The notes below the pieces were generated by a model. That model made no database searches, was not told where the DNA came from, and saw nothing but the letters and a program-made list of their open reading frames with translations. 64,000 nt of DNA, taken from positions 2,046,001 through 2,110,000 of the forward strand of contig NZ_VFOW01000001.1 of assembly GCF_006716355.1 (NCBI RefSeq), read 5' to 3'. This DNA comes from Stackebrandtia endophytica. GTDB lineage: Bacteria; Actinomycetota; Actinomycetes; Mycobacteriales; Micromonosporaceae. The first letter of the stretch is position 1, and the number at the start of each line of letters is the position of its first letter. Both the position numbers and the translations under genes were made by a program. Shown here in pieces: positions 56,464-63,518 of this stretch.

Positions 56464-57484
56464 CACGACCACTCCCCTCCTGGCGCTTGAGGACCTGCAC
56501 CAGACCTTCAAGACCAAACGCGGCGATGTTCCGGCCGTGGCCGGGGTCAATCTGGAGGTCCACGCGGGCAAGGTGCTGTGCCTGGTGGGCGAATCCGGTT
56601 GCGGAAAGACCACCACCGCGCGGGCGGCCGCCGGTTTGACGCCGTACACCGGGGGAACCATCCGGTTCCGCGGCACGGATCTGGCCACTCTGGATAAGGC
56701 CGGTCGGCAGACGTTCCGGGAGTCGGTGCAGTACATCCACCAGGACCCGTACGCCTCGCTGAACCCGGTGCGCACCATCGTCGCCTCGATCACCGCCGGG
56801 TTGCGCAAACACAAGAAAGTCAAGAACCGCGCGCAGGCCCGCGAAGCCGCCGTCAAACTGCTGGAACAGGTCGAACTGACTCCGGGTGAGTCCTATCTGG
56901 ATAAGTACCCGCACCAGCTGTCGGGCGGTCAACGGCAACGCGTCGCCGTCGCGCGCGCCCTGGCGATGAACCCCAAGCTGCTCATCGCCGACGAATCCAC
57001 CTCGATGTTGGACGTATCGATCCGGGTGAGTCTGCTCAACACGCTAGGCAAGCTCCGCGACGACCTCGGCGTCGGATTCATGTTCATCACCCACGACCTC
57101 GCCGTCGCCAAGTATTTCGCCTGGGACGGCGAGATAGCCGTCATGTACCTCGGGAAGGTCGTCGAACAGGGACCGACCCCACAGATCATCAACGACCCGC
57201 AGCACCCCTATACGAAGGCGCTGATATCGGCCGTCTGCGAGCCCGACCCCAAAATGGCTCGTGCCAGGAAGACCCTGACGCTTCGCAGCTCGGAAATCCC
57301 GAGCCTCACGGATCTGCCGAAGGGTTGCGCGTTCCACCCTCGTTGTCCGGCGTTCGAACCCGGAACCTGTGACAGCGACGTTCCCCCGCTGGAGGTCCTG
57401 AAGGGCGAGCGGCGCCTGGCCTGCCCGGTCACGGCCCGCGACCACTCCTCCGCGGCCGCCGAACCCGAGCCAAGTCCACAATGA
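56456..57484 (+). CDS. Peptide ABC transporter ATP-binding protein (DppF-like)
   Basis: This 342-aa second ATPase has Walker A GESGCGKTT near residue 43, YIHQDPYASLNP at the Q-loop, signature LSGGQRQRVAVARAL near 160, Walker B LLIADESTSMLD (Ser replacing the common Pro-Thr pair) and H-loop FITHDLAVAK. The C-terminal Cys motif is GCAFHPRCPAFEPGTC. It starts with GTG at 56456, 8 nt inside the upstream ATPase gene. It overlaps the small membrane protein gene that follows by 4 nt. Confidence 0.94.
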   Translation: MSDTTTPLLALEDLHQTFKTKRGDVPAVAGVNLEVHAGKVLCLVGESGCGKTTTARAAAGLTPYTGGTIRFRGTDLATLDKAGRQTFRESVQYIHQDPYASLNPVRTIVASITAGLRKHKKVKNRAQAREAAVKLLEQVELTPGESYLDKYPHQLSGGQRQRVAVARALAMNPKLLIADESTSMLDVSIRVSLLNTLGKLRDDLGVGFMFITHDLAVAKYFAWDGEIAVMYLGKVVEQGPTPQIINDPQHPYTKALISAVCEPDPKMARARKTLTLRSSEIPSLTDLPKGCAFHPRCPAFEPGTCDSDVPPLEVLKGERRLACPVTARDHSSAAAEPEPSPQ

Positions 57485-57669
57485 CCGGCCAGTTCGCCCG
57501 GCTCGGGATCTACGCGGGGGCATTCCTGACCGTCGCCGCACTGCTCCTACTGGTGTTCATCCCCTATGGATCCGGGGAGTTCGTCATCACCACGTTGACA
57601 GCAGGACTTGGGGTCTTTCTCGGCACGATCTCAGCTCTTGTCATACATATCGAAAGGAAAAGACAGTGA
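57481..57669 (+). CDS. 62-aa two-helix membrane protein inside the ABC importer operon
   Basis: This small protein has two hydrophobic helices (about residues 9-28 and 34-56: FVITTLTAGLGVFLGTISALVI) and a charged end HIERKRQ. It overlaps the DppF-like gene by 4 nt (ATGA) and the solute-binding protein gene by 4 nt (GTGA), so it is surely translated with them. I know no such standard subunit in Dpp/Opp importers. It may modulate the permease or assist the binding protein. The frame coverage and tight overlaps make it a real gene. Confidence 0.8.
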   Translation: MTGQFARLGIYAGAFLTVAALLLLVFIPYGSGEFVITTLTAGLGVFLGTISALVIHIERKRQ

Positions 57670-59465
57670 CCTCACTGCACCCCTCCCTGTCCCGTCGACG
57701 GCTGCTTCAGGCCGCCGGGATCGGCACGGTCTCGATGGCCGGGCTGAGCGTGTTGTCGGCCTGTCGCGGCGGCAGCGCCGACGGTGTCGGCGCCCGTGGC
57801 GACGGGACCTTCATCGGCGCCTACGAGTTCAACACCCTCGAACAGGGCTTCAACCCGGTCGACGCCGACAACACCCTGCTACTGGGCTCCTGCTATTCCG
57901 AACTCTTCTACCCTCGTCCGGGCATCCTGAACTGGGGAACCAGCGAGTGGGAGTACATGCTCGCCGAGTCCAGTGCCTGGGAAGGTGAAGTCTTCACCAT
58001 CACGGTTCGCCCGGGTGTCAAGTGGAACGACGGCACCGACGTGACCGTGGACGACTTCCTGGGCAGCTTGACCTGGTCGAAACTGTCCAGCCCGGCGTGG
58101 GGCGACAGTTGGCCGTTGGTGTCGAAGATCGAGCAGGTCGGCGACAACGCCGTCGCGCTGACCTTCGACGGTGGCTACCCCGGTGTCGAGTTCGACATCA
58201 TGAAGTCGCGGATCCACCCGTCGTCCCGGTACGGTGACCTGTTCCAGAAGGCCATCGAACTGTTCAACGACGGTGTTGTCAACGCCGACGACGAGCAGCT
58301 GGAACTGGCCGACGAGTTCAACTCGCTGTCGTTCTCCGAGTTCGTCTCCTGTGGTCCGTACCAGATCGACCAGGTCGGCGAGACCCAGGTCACCATGAAG
58401 CGCCACCCCGAGGGGCTGTTCGGCGACCAGGTGAAGTTCGAGAAGGTCATTGTGGAGAAGGCCGACAACGGCGTCGCGGCGCAGCTGCTGGCCGAGTCCA
58501 AGATCGACTACGCCACCCACGTGTTCGGTCCGTCGGAGCGCAAGCTGTTCGCCGACGTCAACGGGCTCCAGGAGTTCGACTACCTGGGCAAGGACGGCTG
58601 TGGCGTCATGCTCAGCAACTCCAAGCGCCCCGAGTTCGCCGACCCGCGGGTCCGGAAGGCCCTCATGCACATCACCAAGGGCGACGAGGTCGGCAAGATC
58701 GCCGTCGGTGACGGTGCGTTCTTCGCTCCCAAGTACAACTCGGGACTGTCCGACGCCATCGCCGAAGAGGTGCTCACCGCCGACCAACTGGCCACACTGG
58801 ACGCCTACGAGTACGACGAGGCCAAGGCCGCCGCCTACCTTGAAGACGCCGGCTGGACCAAGGACGGCGACACCTGGCAGACCCCCGACGGCGAGCCAGC
58901 CGAGTACGAACTGGTCTCCCCCGAGGGCTGGAACGACTTCATCCTCACCGGTGAGCAGATCGCGGAACAGTGGACCGCCTTCGGCATCAAGGTGACCGCG
59001 GTGACCGTCCCCGAGGCCAACATCTGGGGTATCTGGGACGAGGGTGACTACGACATTGCCACCCGCCACTGGGGCAACCCGTTCATCCCCGCGATCGCCG
59101 GTGCCTGGCGGATGAACTGGTTCACCAACAACAACCGCACCAAGGAACAGCCCGGCATGAACATCGAGACCGAGAACGTCGAGACCGAGGCGTTCGGCAC
59201 GGTCGACATCAAGGAGATCTACGACGTCGCCCGCGCCGACCCCGACGAGGCCAAGCGCAACGAGGCCAGCGCACAGTTGGCGATCATCTTCAACGAAACC
59301 CTTCCGCGCCTGCCGATCTGGGGCTTCACCCGTGCCAGCTACGGCATCCAGGGCCCCGGAGTGAAGGAGTTCGTCTTCGACGACTCGCTGTCCGGCAACG
59401 ACAAGGACCACGACAACCCGATCATGACCAGCATCCTGTACGGCACCACCGTGCCGGCCGAATAA
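57666..59465 (+). CDS. Peptide ABC transporter substrate-binding lipoprotein (SBP family 5)
   Basis: This 599-aa solute-binding protein has a twin-arginine-like signal (SRRRLLQAAG) leading into a lipobox LSAC with Cys at residue 33, so it is probably exported folded and lipid-anchored. The mature part has the family-5 pattern: ITVRPGVKWNDGTDVTVDDF near residue 115, a central domain with VRKALMHITKGDE, and a C-terminal LPRLPIWGFTRASYG. It captures the substrate for the permeases and ATPases upstream. The GTG at 57666 overlaps the 62-aa protein gene. A terminator follows 25 nt after its stop. Confidence 0.93.
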   Translation: MTSLHPSLSRRRLLQAAGIGTVSMAGLSVLSACRGGSADGVGARGDGTFIGAYEFNTLEQGFNPVDADNTLLLGSCYSELFYPRPGILNWGTSEWEYMLAESSAWEGEVFTITVRPGVKWNDGTDVTVDDFLGSLTWSKLSSPAWGDSWPLVSKIEQVGDNAVALTFDGGYPGVEFDIMKSRIHPSSRYGDLFQKAIELFNDGVVNADDEQLELADEFNSLSFSEFVSCGPYQIDQVGETQVTMKRHPEGLFGDQVKFEKVIVEKADNGVAAQLLAESKIDYATHVFGPSERKLFADVNGLQEFDYLGKDGCGVMLSNSKRPEFADPRVRKALMHITKGDEVGKIAVGDGAFFAPKYNSGLSDAIAEEVLTADQLATLDAYEYDEAKAAAYLEDAGWTKDGDTWQTPDGEPAEYELVSPEGWNDFILTGEQIAEQWTAFGIKVTAVTVPEANIWGIWDEGDYDIATRHWGNPFIPAIAGAWRMNWFTNNNRTKEQPGMNIETENVETEAFGTVDIKEIYDVARADPDEAKRNEASAQLAIIFNETLPRLPIWGFTRASYGIQGPGVKEFVFDDSLSGNDKDHDNPIMTSILYGTTVPAE

Positions 59466-59490
59466 CCCGCCCCTGGTGAGTGGGCACGGT

Positions 59491-59523
59491 AGTCAGGGCC
59501 TCGGATTCTCCGGGGCCCTGACT
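59491..59523. terminator. Terminator of the ABC importer operon
   Basis: AGTCAGGGCC pairs with GGCCCTGACT, with a nested CGG/CCG extension, between the binding-protein gene and the convergent DUF397 gene. Confidence 0.85.
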
Positions 59524-59524
59524 G

Positions 59525-59731
59525 TCAATGGTCGATTTTGATGTCCTGCATCAGCTGCACCCATTCGGTTGAGGCAACCGAGAGCTGGGGGAAGTCGCCA
59601 ACGGTACTCAACTTCGAGTCACGCAGCAGGACATTGCCGCCGGTCGATGCGACTTCGACGCACTGGCCGCCGGCGTTGGCGCTGCGACTTGACTTTCGCC
59701 AGTGTGCGCTTAGTCGATATGGGGTCTTCAT
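59525..59731 (-). CDS. DUF397 protein
   Basis: This 68-aa protein carries the DUF397 core: WRKSSRSANAGGQCVEVA, then VLLRDSKL and a C-terminal WVQLM. Such proteins are co-encoded with XRE-DUF5753 regulators throughout actinomycetes and have been described as antagonists or partners of them (antitoxin- or anti-regulator-like). It starts inside the stop of the upstream regulator (ATGA), confirming the pairing. Confidence 0.92.
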   Translation of the reverse strand: MKTPYRLSAHWRKSSRSANAGGQCVEVASTGGNVLLRDSKLSTVGDFPQLSVASTEWVQLMQDIKIDH

Positions 59732-60591
59732 TCGATTTCCTCGCGGACTTGATTGATGCGTGCCAGGGATTGCTCCGGAGTGAGGGCTGAGTCGCAGAGC
59801 TCATGATACGCACGGTTGAAAAGTTCCACTTTGGCTTGTTCTTCGAGGAACGTCCGGCCGGCGATGTTCTCAACATATGCGACGTCAGGGTAGGGATCGT
59901 CCATGCTGAAGTAGGTAAACGGGCTGCCGAGCCCTGGCTGCCACTCAGCAGTCTCCGGACGAACTCGGATCGAGATATGTGATTCTTCCGCCTTCGCCAG
60001 TAGCTTGGCGAGCTGTCGGCCGAAAACGCGCCGACCACCGACGATGCGCCGCAACACCGACTCTTCGAACACCACGGACAACGGAGTCGGAGATTCACCG
60101 CTGAGGATTTCTTGCCGCTTGCTGCGAAGTTCGAGCAGTCGCTCCAGTTCGTCTCGATCAGCCTGAAAATCTCTGGCCGCCAGCATGATTGTGCGCGCAT
60201 ACTCGCGTGTTTGCAGCAGGCCGGGTATGAGCATCGTCTCGAAATGCCGTATGCAGTGTGCGCTTGCCTCAAGCCAGGAATAGTCGATGAACCCGACCTC
60301 GAGGTCACGCGTATCACCGTCCCACCAGTCTCTACGCCAACTGTCCTCATTGAGTTTCAGCAACGCGTTTCGAGATTTCGGCTCGGAGATGCCGTAGAAG
60401 TTGATGAGATCACGTACGTAGGAGTGCCGAATTCGATGGGTGCCCCTTTCGAAGCGTCCCAAGGATGTGAAGTCGACACCCAGGTATTCAGCGACGTCCT
60501 TCAGGGTGTACCCCGCCTTGGTTCGCTCGGCCCGCAAACGTTCACCCAACCATCGAGCCCGTAGCGAAGTGATCGGGGTTTTAGTCGTCAT
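59728..60591 (-). CDS. XRE-family regulator with DUF5753 domain
   Basis: This 287-aa regulator has an N-terminal Cro/CI-type helix-turn-helix (WLGERLRAERTKAGYTLKDVAEYLGVDFTSLGRFERG, about residues 14-49) and a C-terminal DUF5753 domain with YSWLEASAHCIRHFETMLIPGLLQTREYAR. In actinomycetes this family often acts in development or secondary metabolism with its DUF397 partner. The ATG at 60589-60591 with GGGAG 6 nt upstream is preferred over a TTG at 60609. It probably binds the GCTA-type palindromes just upstream. Confidence 0.92.
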   Translation of the reverse strand: MTTKTPITSLRARWLGERLRAERTKAGYTLKDVAEYLGVDFTSLGRFERGTHRIRHSYVRDLINFYGISEPKSRNALLKLNEDSWRRDWWDGDTRDLEVGFIDYSWLEASAHCIRHFETMLIPGLLQTREYARTIMLAARDFQADRDELERLLELRSKRQEILSGESPTPLSVVFEESVLRRIVGGRRVFGRQLAKLLAKAEESHISIRVRPETAEWQPGLGSPFTYFSMDDPYPDVAYVENIAGRTFLEEQAKVELFNRAYHELCDSALTPEQSLARINQVREEIE

Positions 60592-60626
60592 GCTCCACTC
60601 CCAACTCAAACATCCGGCACGAAGGG

Positions 60627-60662
60627 GCTACGTAGCGTTGTGCTAATTAGCATTCCATGCTA
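60627..60662. promoter_or_regulatory. Cluster of palindromes upstream of the XRE gene
   Basis: Three symmetric sites lie side by side: GCTACGTAGC (60627-60636), GCTAATTAGC (60642-60651) and TAGCAT-TCC-ATGCTA (60648-60662). The first two share GCTA..TAGC and their centres are 15 bp apart. They lie 36 nt before the XRE gene start and probably form its operator. Confidence 0.6.
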
Positions 60663-60666
60663 GCGT

Positions 60667-60795
60667 ATGCGTGTGACTACGGTTGCGACCTGTCGCTTCT
60701 GTGGTTGCAGTGGTACTTCCGTGATGATTTCGCTACGGAAGAATGAACGACCGGGGCGAGTCTCAGTTTGCAGACCAGCCTCGCCCCGGTCCTGA
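60667..60795 (+). CDS. Possible 42-aa zinc-ribbon-like small protein
   Basis: The ORF encodes MRVTTVATCRFCGCSG, then a basic SLRKNERPG segment and VSVCRPASP before the stop. The CxxCxC near the start and a later Cys recall tiny actinobacterial zinc-ribbon proteins, but the final CxxC is incomplete. No clear ribosome site precedes the ATG, and a strong hairpin (60749-60791) lies within the 3' end. It may be real, a remnant, or chance. It diverges from the XRE gene. Confidence 0.35.
   Translation: MRVTTVATCRFCGCSGTSVMISLRKNERPGRVSVCRPASPRS
60749..60791. terminator. Hairpin terminator
   Basis: GACCGGGGCGAG pairs perfectly with CTCGCCCCGGTC, and inside it TCT/AGA adds a short second stem. It ends any transcript starting at the palindrome cluster in the plus direction, after about 130 nt. 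Confidence 0.75.
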
Positions 60796-61211
60796 TGATC
60801 GGAGGATCCCCGTGGGGGAAACCGACCAACGTTCTGTCTATCACGTCGTCACGGCGTGGCGGTACTCCGGCTGAGGCTTGGTGTCTTCGGGGTAGTCGGG
60901 GCTGGTTGTCTCGTCCACAGTCGGCGGTCTCGGCGTGTGTCATTCGATCCCCGGGGGCATCTTCTCGGGCTGGTCTGTTGGTGTCCCTGGGTTTGACACC
61001 TGACCTGCCCATTCGGGTGGGTGTGCGGTTCTCCCAACGATTCCCGGCTGGCGGTACCCGTCGCGCTGTCACCACCTGGCGGTTCTCTCCCGCTCGACAC
61101 CCGACAGTGCTCTTCGCGCGGGGTCTCTGCGCGCACCCACCCTCTATCCACAACAGACCAGATCATGGCTCTCGGCGTGAGCCTGCCCGAATACAGAGGG
61201 GGAACTCTGTC

Positions 61212-61964
61212 ATGTCCGTATCGAAGTGCGATTACCAACTCATCCCACCAACCGCGGAGTCTTATCCTCCTGCGCCGACACATCCCGACCCGGTGGTCGC
61301 GGCGCGGATCGCCACCGTCGCGACCGCGTCCCGGGGGCGCAGGTTCGCGTTCTGCCAGGTCATACCGGCCCGACCCGATAGCACCGAAGTGCTGGTGCGG
61401 CCGATGCACCAGGGCATCCAGAACCCCGACGGCACCTGCGTCCTATTGCTCGCGGGGCAACCGTACGGGTACTACCAATCCATTGACGCGGCCTACCACC
61501 ATGCGGGTCGGGACGACCTGTACCTGTCGTGGGCCGAACCCGACCGGAATCTCCCGGACTCGGCGCGCGATGTCGCCAACATCGAAGCCCGCGAGAACGA
61601 CGCGAGCTACTGGCTCGTGGCGCTCCCGTTCATCGCCCACGGACCCACCGACGCCCGCACCAAAGCGATCGACACCGCGAGCTACTTGGAACCCGTCACC
61701 CCGGGGCTCATGCGAGAAGCAACCATCCTCCTCTCCGGGGACAACCCGACCAACCCGATCACACTGTTCTGCCCGATCCCACCCTGCATGAGGGAACCGT
61801 TCCACCACGGCGAACACCAACCTGGACCTGAAGCCGAACCGCAGGGCGAGACCGCATCAGAAACCGAGGCAGAGGTCGAAACCGAAGCCGGACCGGGCTC
61901 ACCGGGTGACATGGTCCCCGCTCAGTCCACACCCGACACCCTTGATGTCGAGGTGGCGCCATGA
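61212..61964 (+). CDS. Unrecognised soluble protein of an accessory gene cassette
   Basis: I do not recognise this 250-aa protein. It has no signal or membrane helix. A central part (about 30-180) looks globular, with FAFCQVIPARPDSTEVLVRPM, GYYQSIDAAYHHAGRDDLYLSW and ASYWLVALPFIAH. Then comes a possible metal site CPIPPCMREPFHHGEH (about 191-206) and a Glu/Pro/Ala-rich disordered tail. The ATG at 61212 follows a GGGGGAA stretch. Its stop overlaps the next gene by 4 nt (ATGA). Context with an XRE-DUF397 pair suggests mobile or accessory origin. Confidence 0.65.
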   Translation: MSVSKCDYQLIPPTAESYPPAPTHPDPVVAARIATVATASRGRRFAFCQVIPARPDSTEVLVRPMHQGIQNPDGTCVLLLAGQPYGYYQSIDAAYHHAGRDDLYLSWAEPDRNLPDSARDVANIEARENDASYWLVALPFIAHGPTDARTKAIDTASYLEPVTPGLMREATILLSGDNPTNPITLFCPIPPCMREPFHHGEHQPGPEAEPQGETASETEAEVETEAGPGSPGDMVPAQSTPDTLDVEVAP

Positions 61965-62224
61965 CACCCAGAGCCACACCCGGTGACATCGAATGGATCG
62001 ACGCTTACGGACAAGCCCGCATCTGCGGACTCATCGTCCACAAAGCCACCATCACCGGTCTCGAACGCCACGGCGACCGACGCTCGGACGGACACCTAAC
62101 CGCAGCGGCGAAGCAACGTCTCGCCGACCAACTCACTGCGCAACTCGTCAGTCACGACCAACAATCACGGGCCGCGCAACACGCTGCCCGCGAACCCGCC
62201 ATCTGGCGGTTCTGCAACGGCTAA
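61961..62224 (+). CDS. Unrecognised 87-aa protein, second in the cassette
   Basis: This small protein has IEWIDAYGQARICGLIVHKATITGLERHG at the start, which looks like a short beta sheet, and a helical second half AAAKQRLADQLTAQLVSHDQQ. No known motif is seen. The ATG overlaps the preceding gene by 4 nt, so they are co-translated. The next cassette gene starts 95 nt later. Confidence 0.6.
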   Translation: MTPRATPGDIEWIDAYGQARICGLIVHKATITGLERHGDRRSDGHLTAAAKQRLADQLTAQLVSHDQQSRAAQHAAREPAIWRFCNG

Positions 62225-62319
62225 CACCACGCACCAAGTAACACCCGGAAACGAGAAACGGCGACCCACCGCCGCAAACGGTGTGGTCGCCACACAACAG
62301 GGAACGGAGCTCCCTTGTC

Positions 62320-62640
62320 ATGTCGAAAACCACTCTAACCACCGACGACGTCCACCACATCCGCCAGGGCAACCAGATCCGCAAAACCCACCGCCCGATC
62401 CGGCACAGGTTCAGGAAGATCTGTAGCGAATGCGGGTCTCGCTGGAGAAAAACCGGGTGCGCCCTCTACCTCTGGGCCACCGACTACCTCTCCCAGCACT
62501 CCCGAATCGTCCTGCCGGATCGTCCCGAACGCCCCCGCCACCGACACACCCCCGCCTACATCAAGGCACTCCAGCAAGCCACCAACCACATAAGACAAAC
62601 CCACACCCGCCCCTGGTCACCTAACCCACGCCTCACCTGA
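62320..62640 (+). CDS. Unrecognised 106-aa basic protein with Cys cluster
   Basis: This protein is rich in Arg, His and Pro. The segment KICSECGSRWRKTGCALYLWATDYL (residues about 31-55) has CxxC and a third Cys seven residues later, a possible zinc knuckle or nucleic-acid-binding site. The rest is basic and probably disordered. The ATG at 62320-62322 lies after GGAACGGAG. The function is unknown; it follows the two other cassette genes on the same strand. Confidence 0.55.
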   Translation: MSKTTLTTDDVHHIRQGNQIRKTHRPIRHRFRKICSECGSRWRKTGCALYLWATDYLSQHSRIVLPDRPERPRHRHTPAYIKALQQATNHIRQTHTRPWSPNPRLT

Positions 62641-62795
62641 TCAGAGCGCGTGCCAGCATTCCCCCCAAGCACGCCGGAAGCGTGAGGCTCGACCCTTGGT
62701 CGCAACGCTCGATCCGAGTACCACCAACCTCAAGCTGGCATTCGTCGGCTGGCGAGTGCCAGACTTCAAGACCGGTTCTACAGCTTGGGGATTCT

Positions 62796-63518
62796 GTGAC
62801 AGCTTTGACGATCAACGACCTTGAGTACACCGTCCTTCAGAGCACCGTCCTTCAAAACACAGTCCTTCACAACACCGTGGCGCAGCGCCGACTGTTCAAC
62901 GGCCTCGACCTGTCGGTGGAGAACGGGCAGTCGGTGGCCATCCTGGGGCCCAGCGGGTCGGGAAAGTCCACATTGTTGTCCTGCGTACTTGGGCTCGTCA
63001 GGCCGCAAGCCGGTTCGATTCGGGTTGCGGGCCACGAGATCACCGCGCTGAAGGGGCGGGAGTTGGCGCGGCTGCGCAGCGAAGCGATCGGCATGGTGTT
63101 CCAGTTCGGCGAACTGCTGCCCGAGTTGACTCCATTGGAGAACGTCGAGTTGGCAGGGATGCTCGGCCGGTCCCGTGACGATGACCTGCGGAAGCGCGCC
63201 AGCACGTTGTTGTCCGACCTGGGGGTACGGCTCGACGGCCCGACCGAGAACCTGTCGGGTGGCGAACGGCAACGCACGGCCGTGTGCCGGGCACTGATCA
63301 ACTCACCATCGCTGTTGCTGGCCGACGAACCGACCGGGGCGCTGGACGCGAAGGCCCGCGCCAAGGTCGCGAGGCTGCTGTTCGCGATGCCGAAGAAGCA
63401 CCACTGTGGTCTGTTGGTGGCGACGCACGACCTCCAGGTCGCACAGTTCGCCGACGAGATCTTCCAGATCGCCGACGGCGTCTTGGAGCCGGTGACATCT
63501 CCGGAGCGCGACCGATGA
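62796..63518 (+). CDS. ABC transporter ATP-binding protein (LolD/MacB-type exporter)
   Basis: This 240-aa ATPase has Walker A GPSGSGKST near residue 62, Q-loop VFQFGELLPELTPLENVELA, signature LSGGERQRTAVCRAL near residue 155, Walker B LLLADEPTGALD and H-loop VATHD. The ExPTGALD and Q-loop patterns are those of the LolD/MacB group that work with FtsX-like permeases. An odd N-terminal insertion of TVLQN-type pentapeptides is at residues 12-26. The GTG at 62796 has GGGG 5 nt upstream. It overlaps the permease start by 4 nt. Confidence 0.9.
   Translation: MTALTINDLEYTVLQSTVLQNTVLHNTVAQRRLFNGLDLSVENGQSVAILGPSGSGKSTLLSCVLGLVRPQAGSIRVAGHEITALKGRELARLRSEAIGMVFQFGELLPELTPLENVELAGMLGRSRDDDLRKRASTLLSDLGVRLDGPTENLSGGERQRTAVCRALINSPSLLLADEPTGALDAKARAKVARLLFAMPKKHHCGLLVATHDLQVAQFADEIFQIADGVLEPVTSPERDR
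62829..62873 (+). repeat. 15-bp tandem repeat inside the ABC ATPase gene
   Basis: Three units ACCGTCCTTCAGAGC, ACCGTCCTTCAAAAC and ACAGTCCTTCACAAC stand in tandem, followed by ACCGTG of a fourth. They encode T-V-L-Q/H-S/N pentapeptides before the Walker A domain. Confidence 0.85.

Larger units (their letters stand above)
60592..61211. other. Region with operator palindromes, a terminator and possible tiny ORFs
   Basis: No long gene is supported in these 620 nt. From left to right: the palindromes at 60627-60662; a possible 42-codon Cys-containing ORF (60667-60795) whose end contains a hairpin; and a possible 20-codon ORF (60812-60874, MGETDQRSVYHVV...) with GGAGG 6 nt before its GTG. The rest has Ser/Arg-rich open frames of random type. 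It may be a decayed or RNA-rich interval. Confidence 0.55.

Noticed and set aside
57879-59411. 510-aa open frame on the minus strand
   Set aside because: It is the antisense shadow of the substrate-binding protein gene.
60768-61211. Upstream extension of the 61212 gene frame
   Set aside because: Ser/Arg/Gly-rich random composition and it would start within a terminator; the ATG at 61212 has better context.
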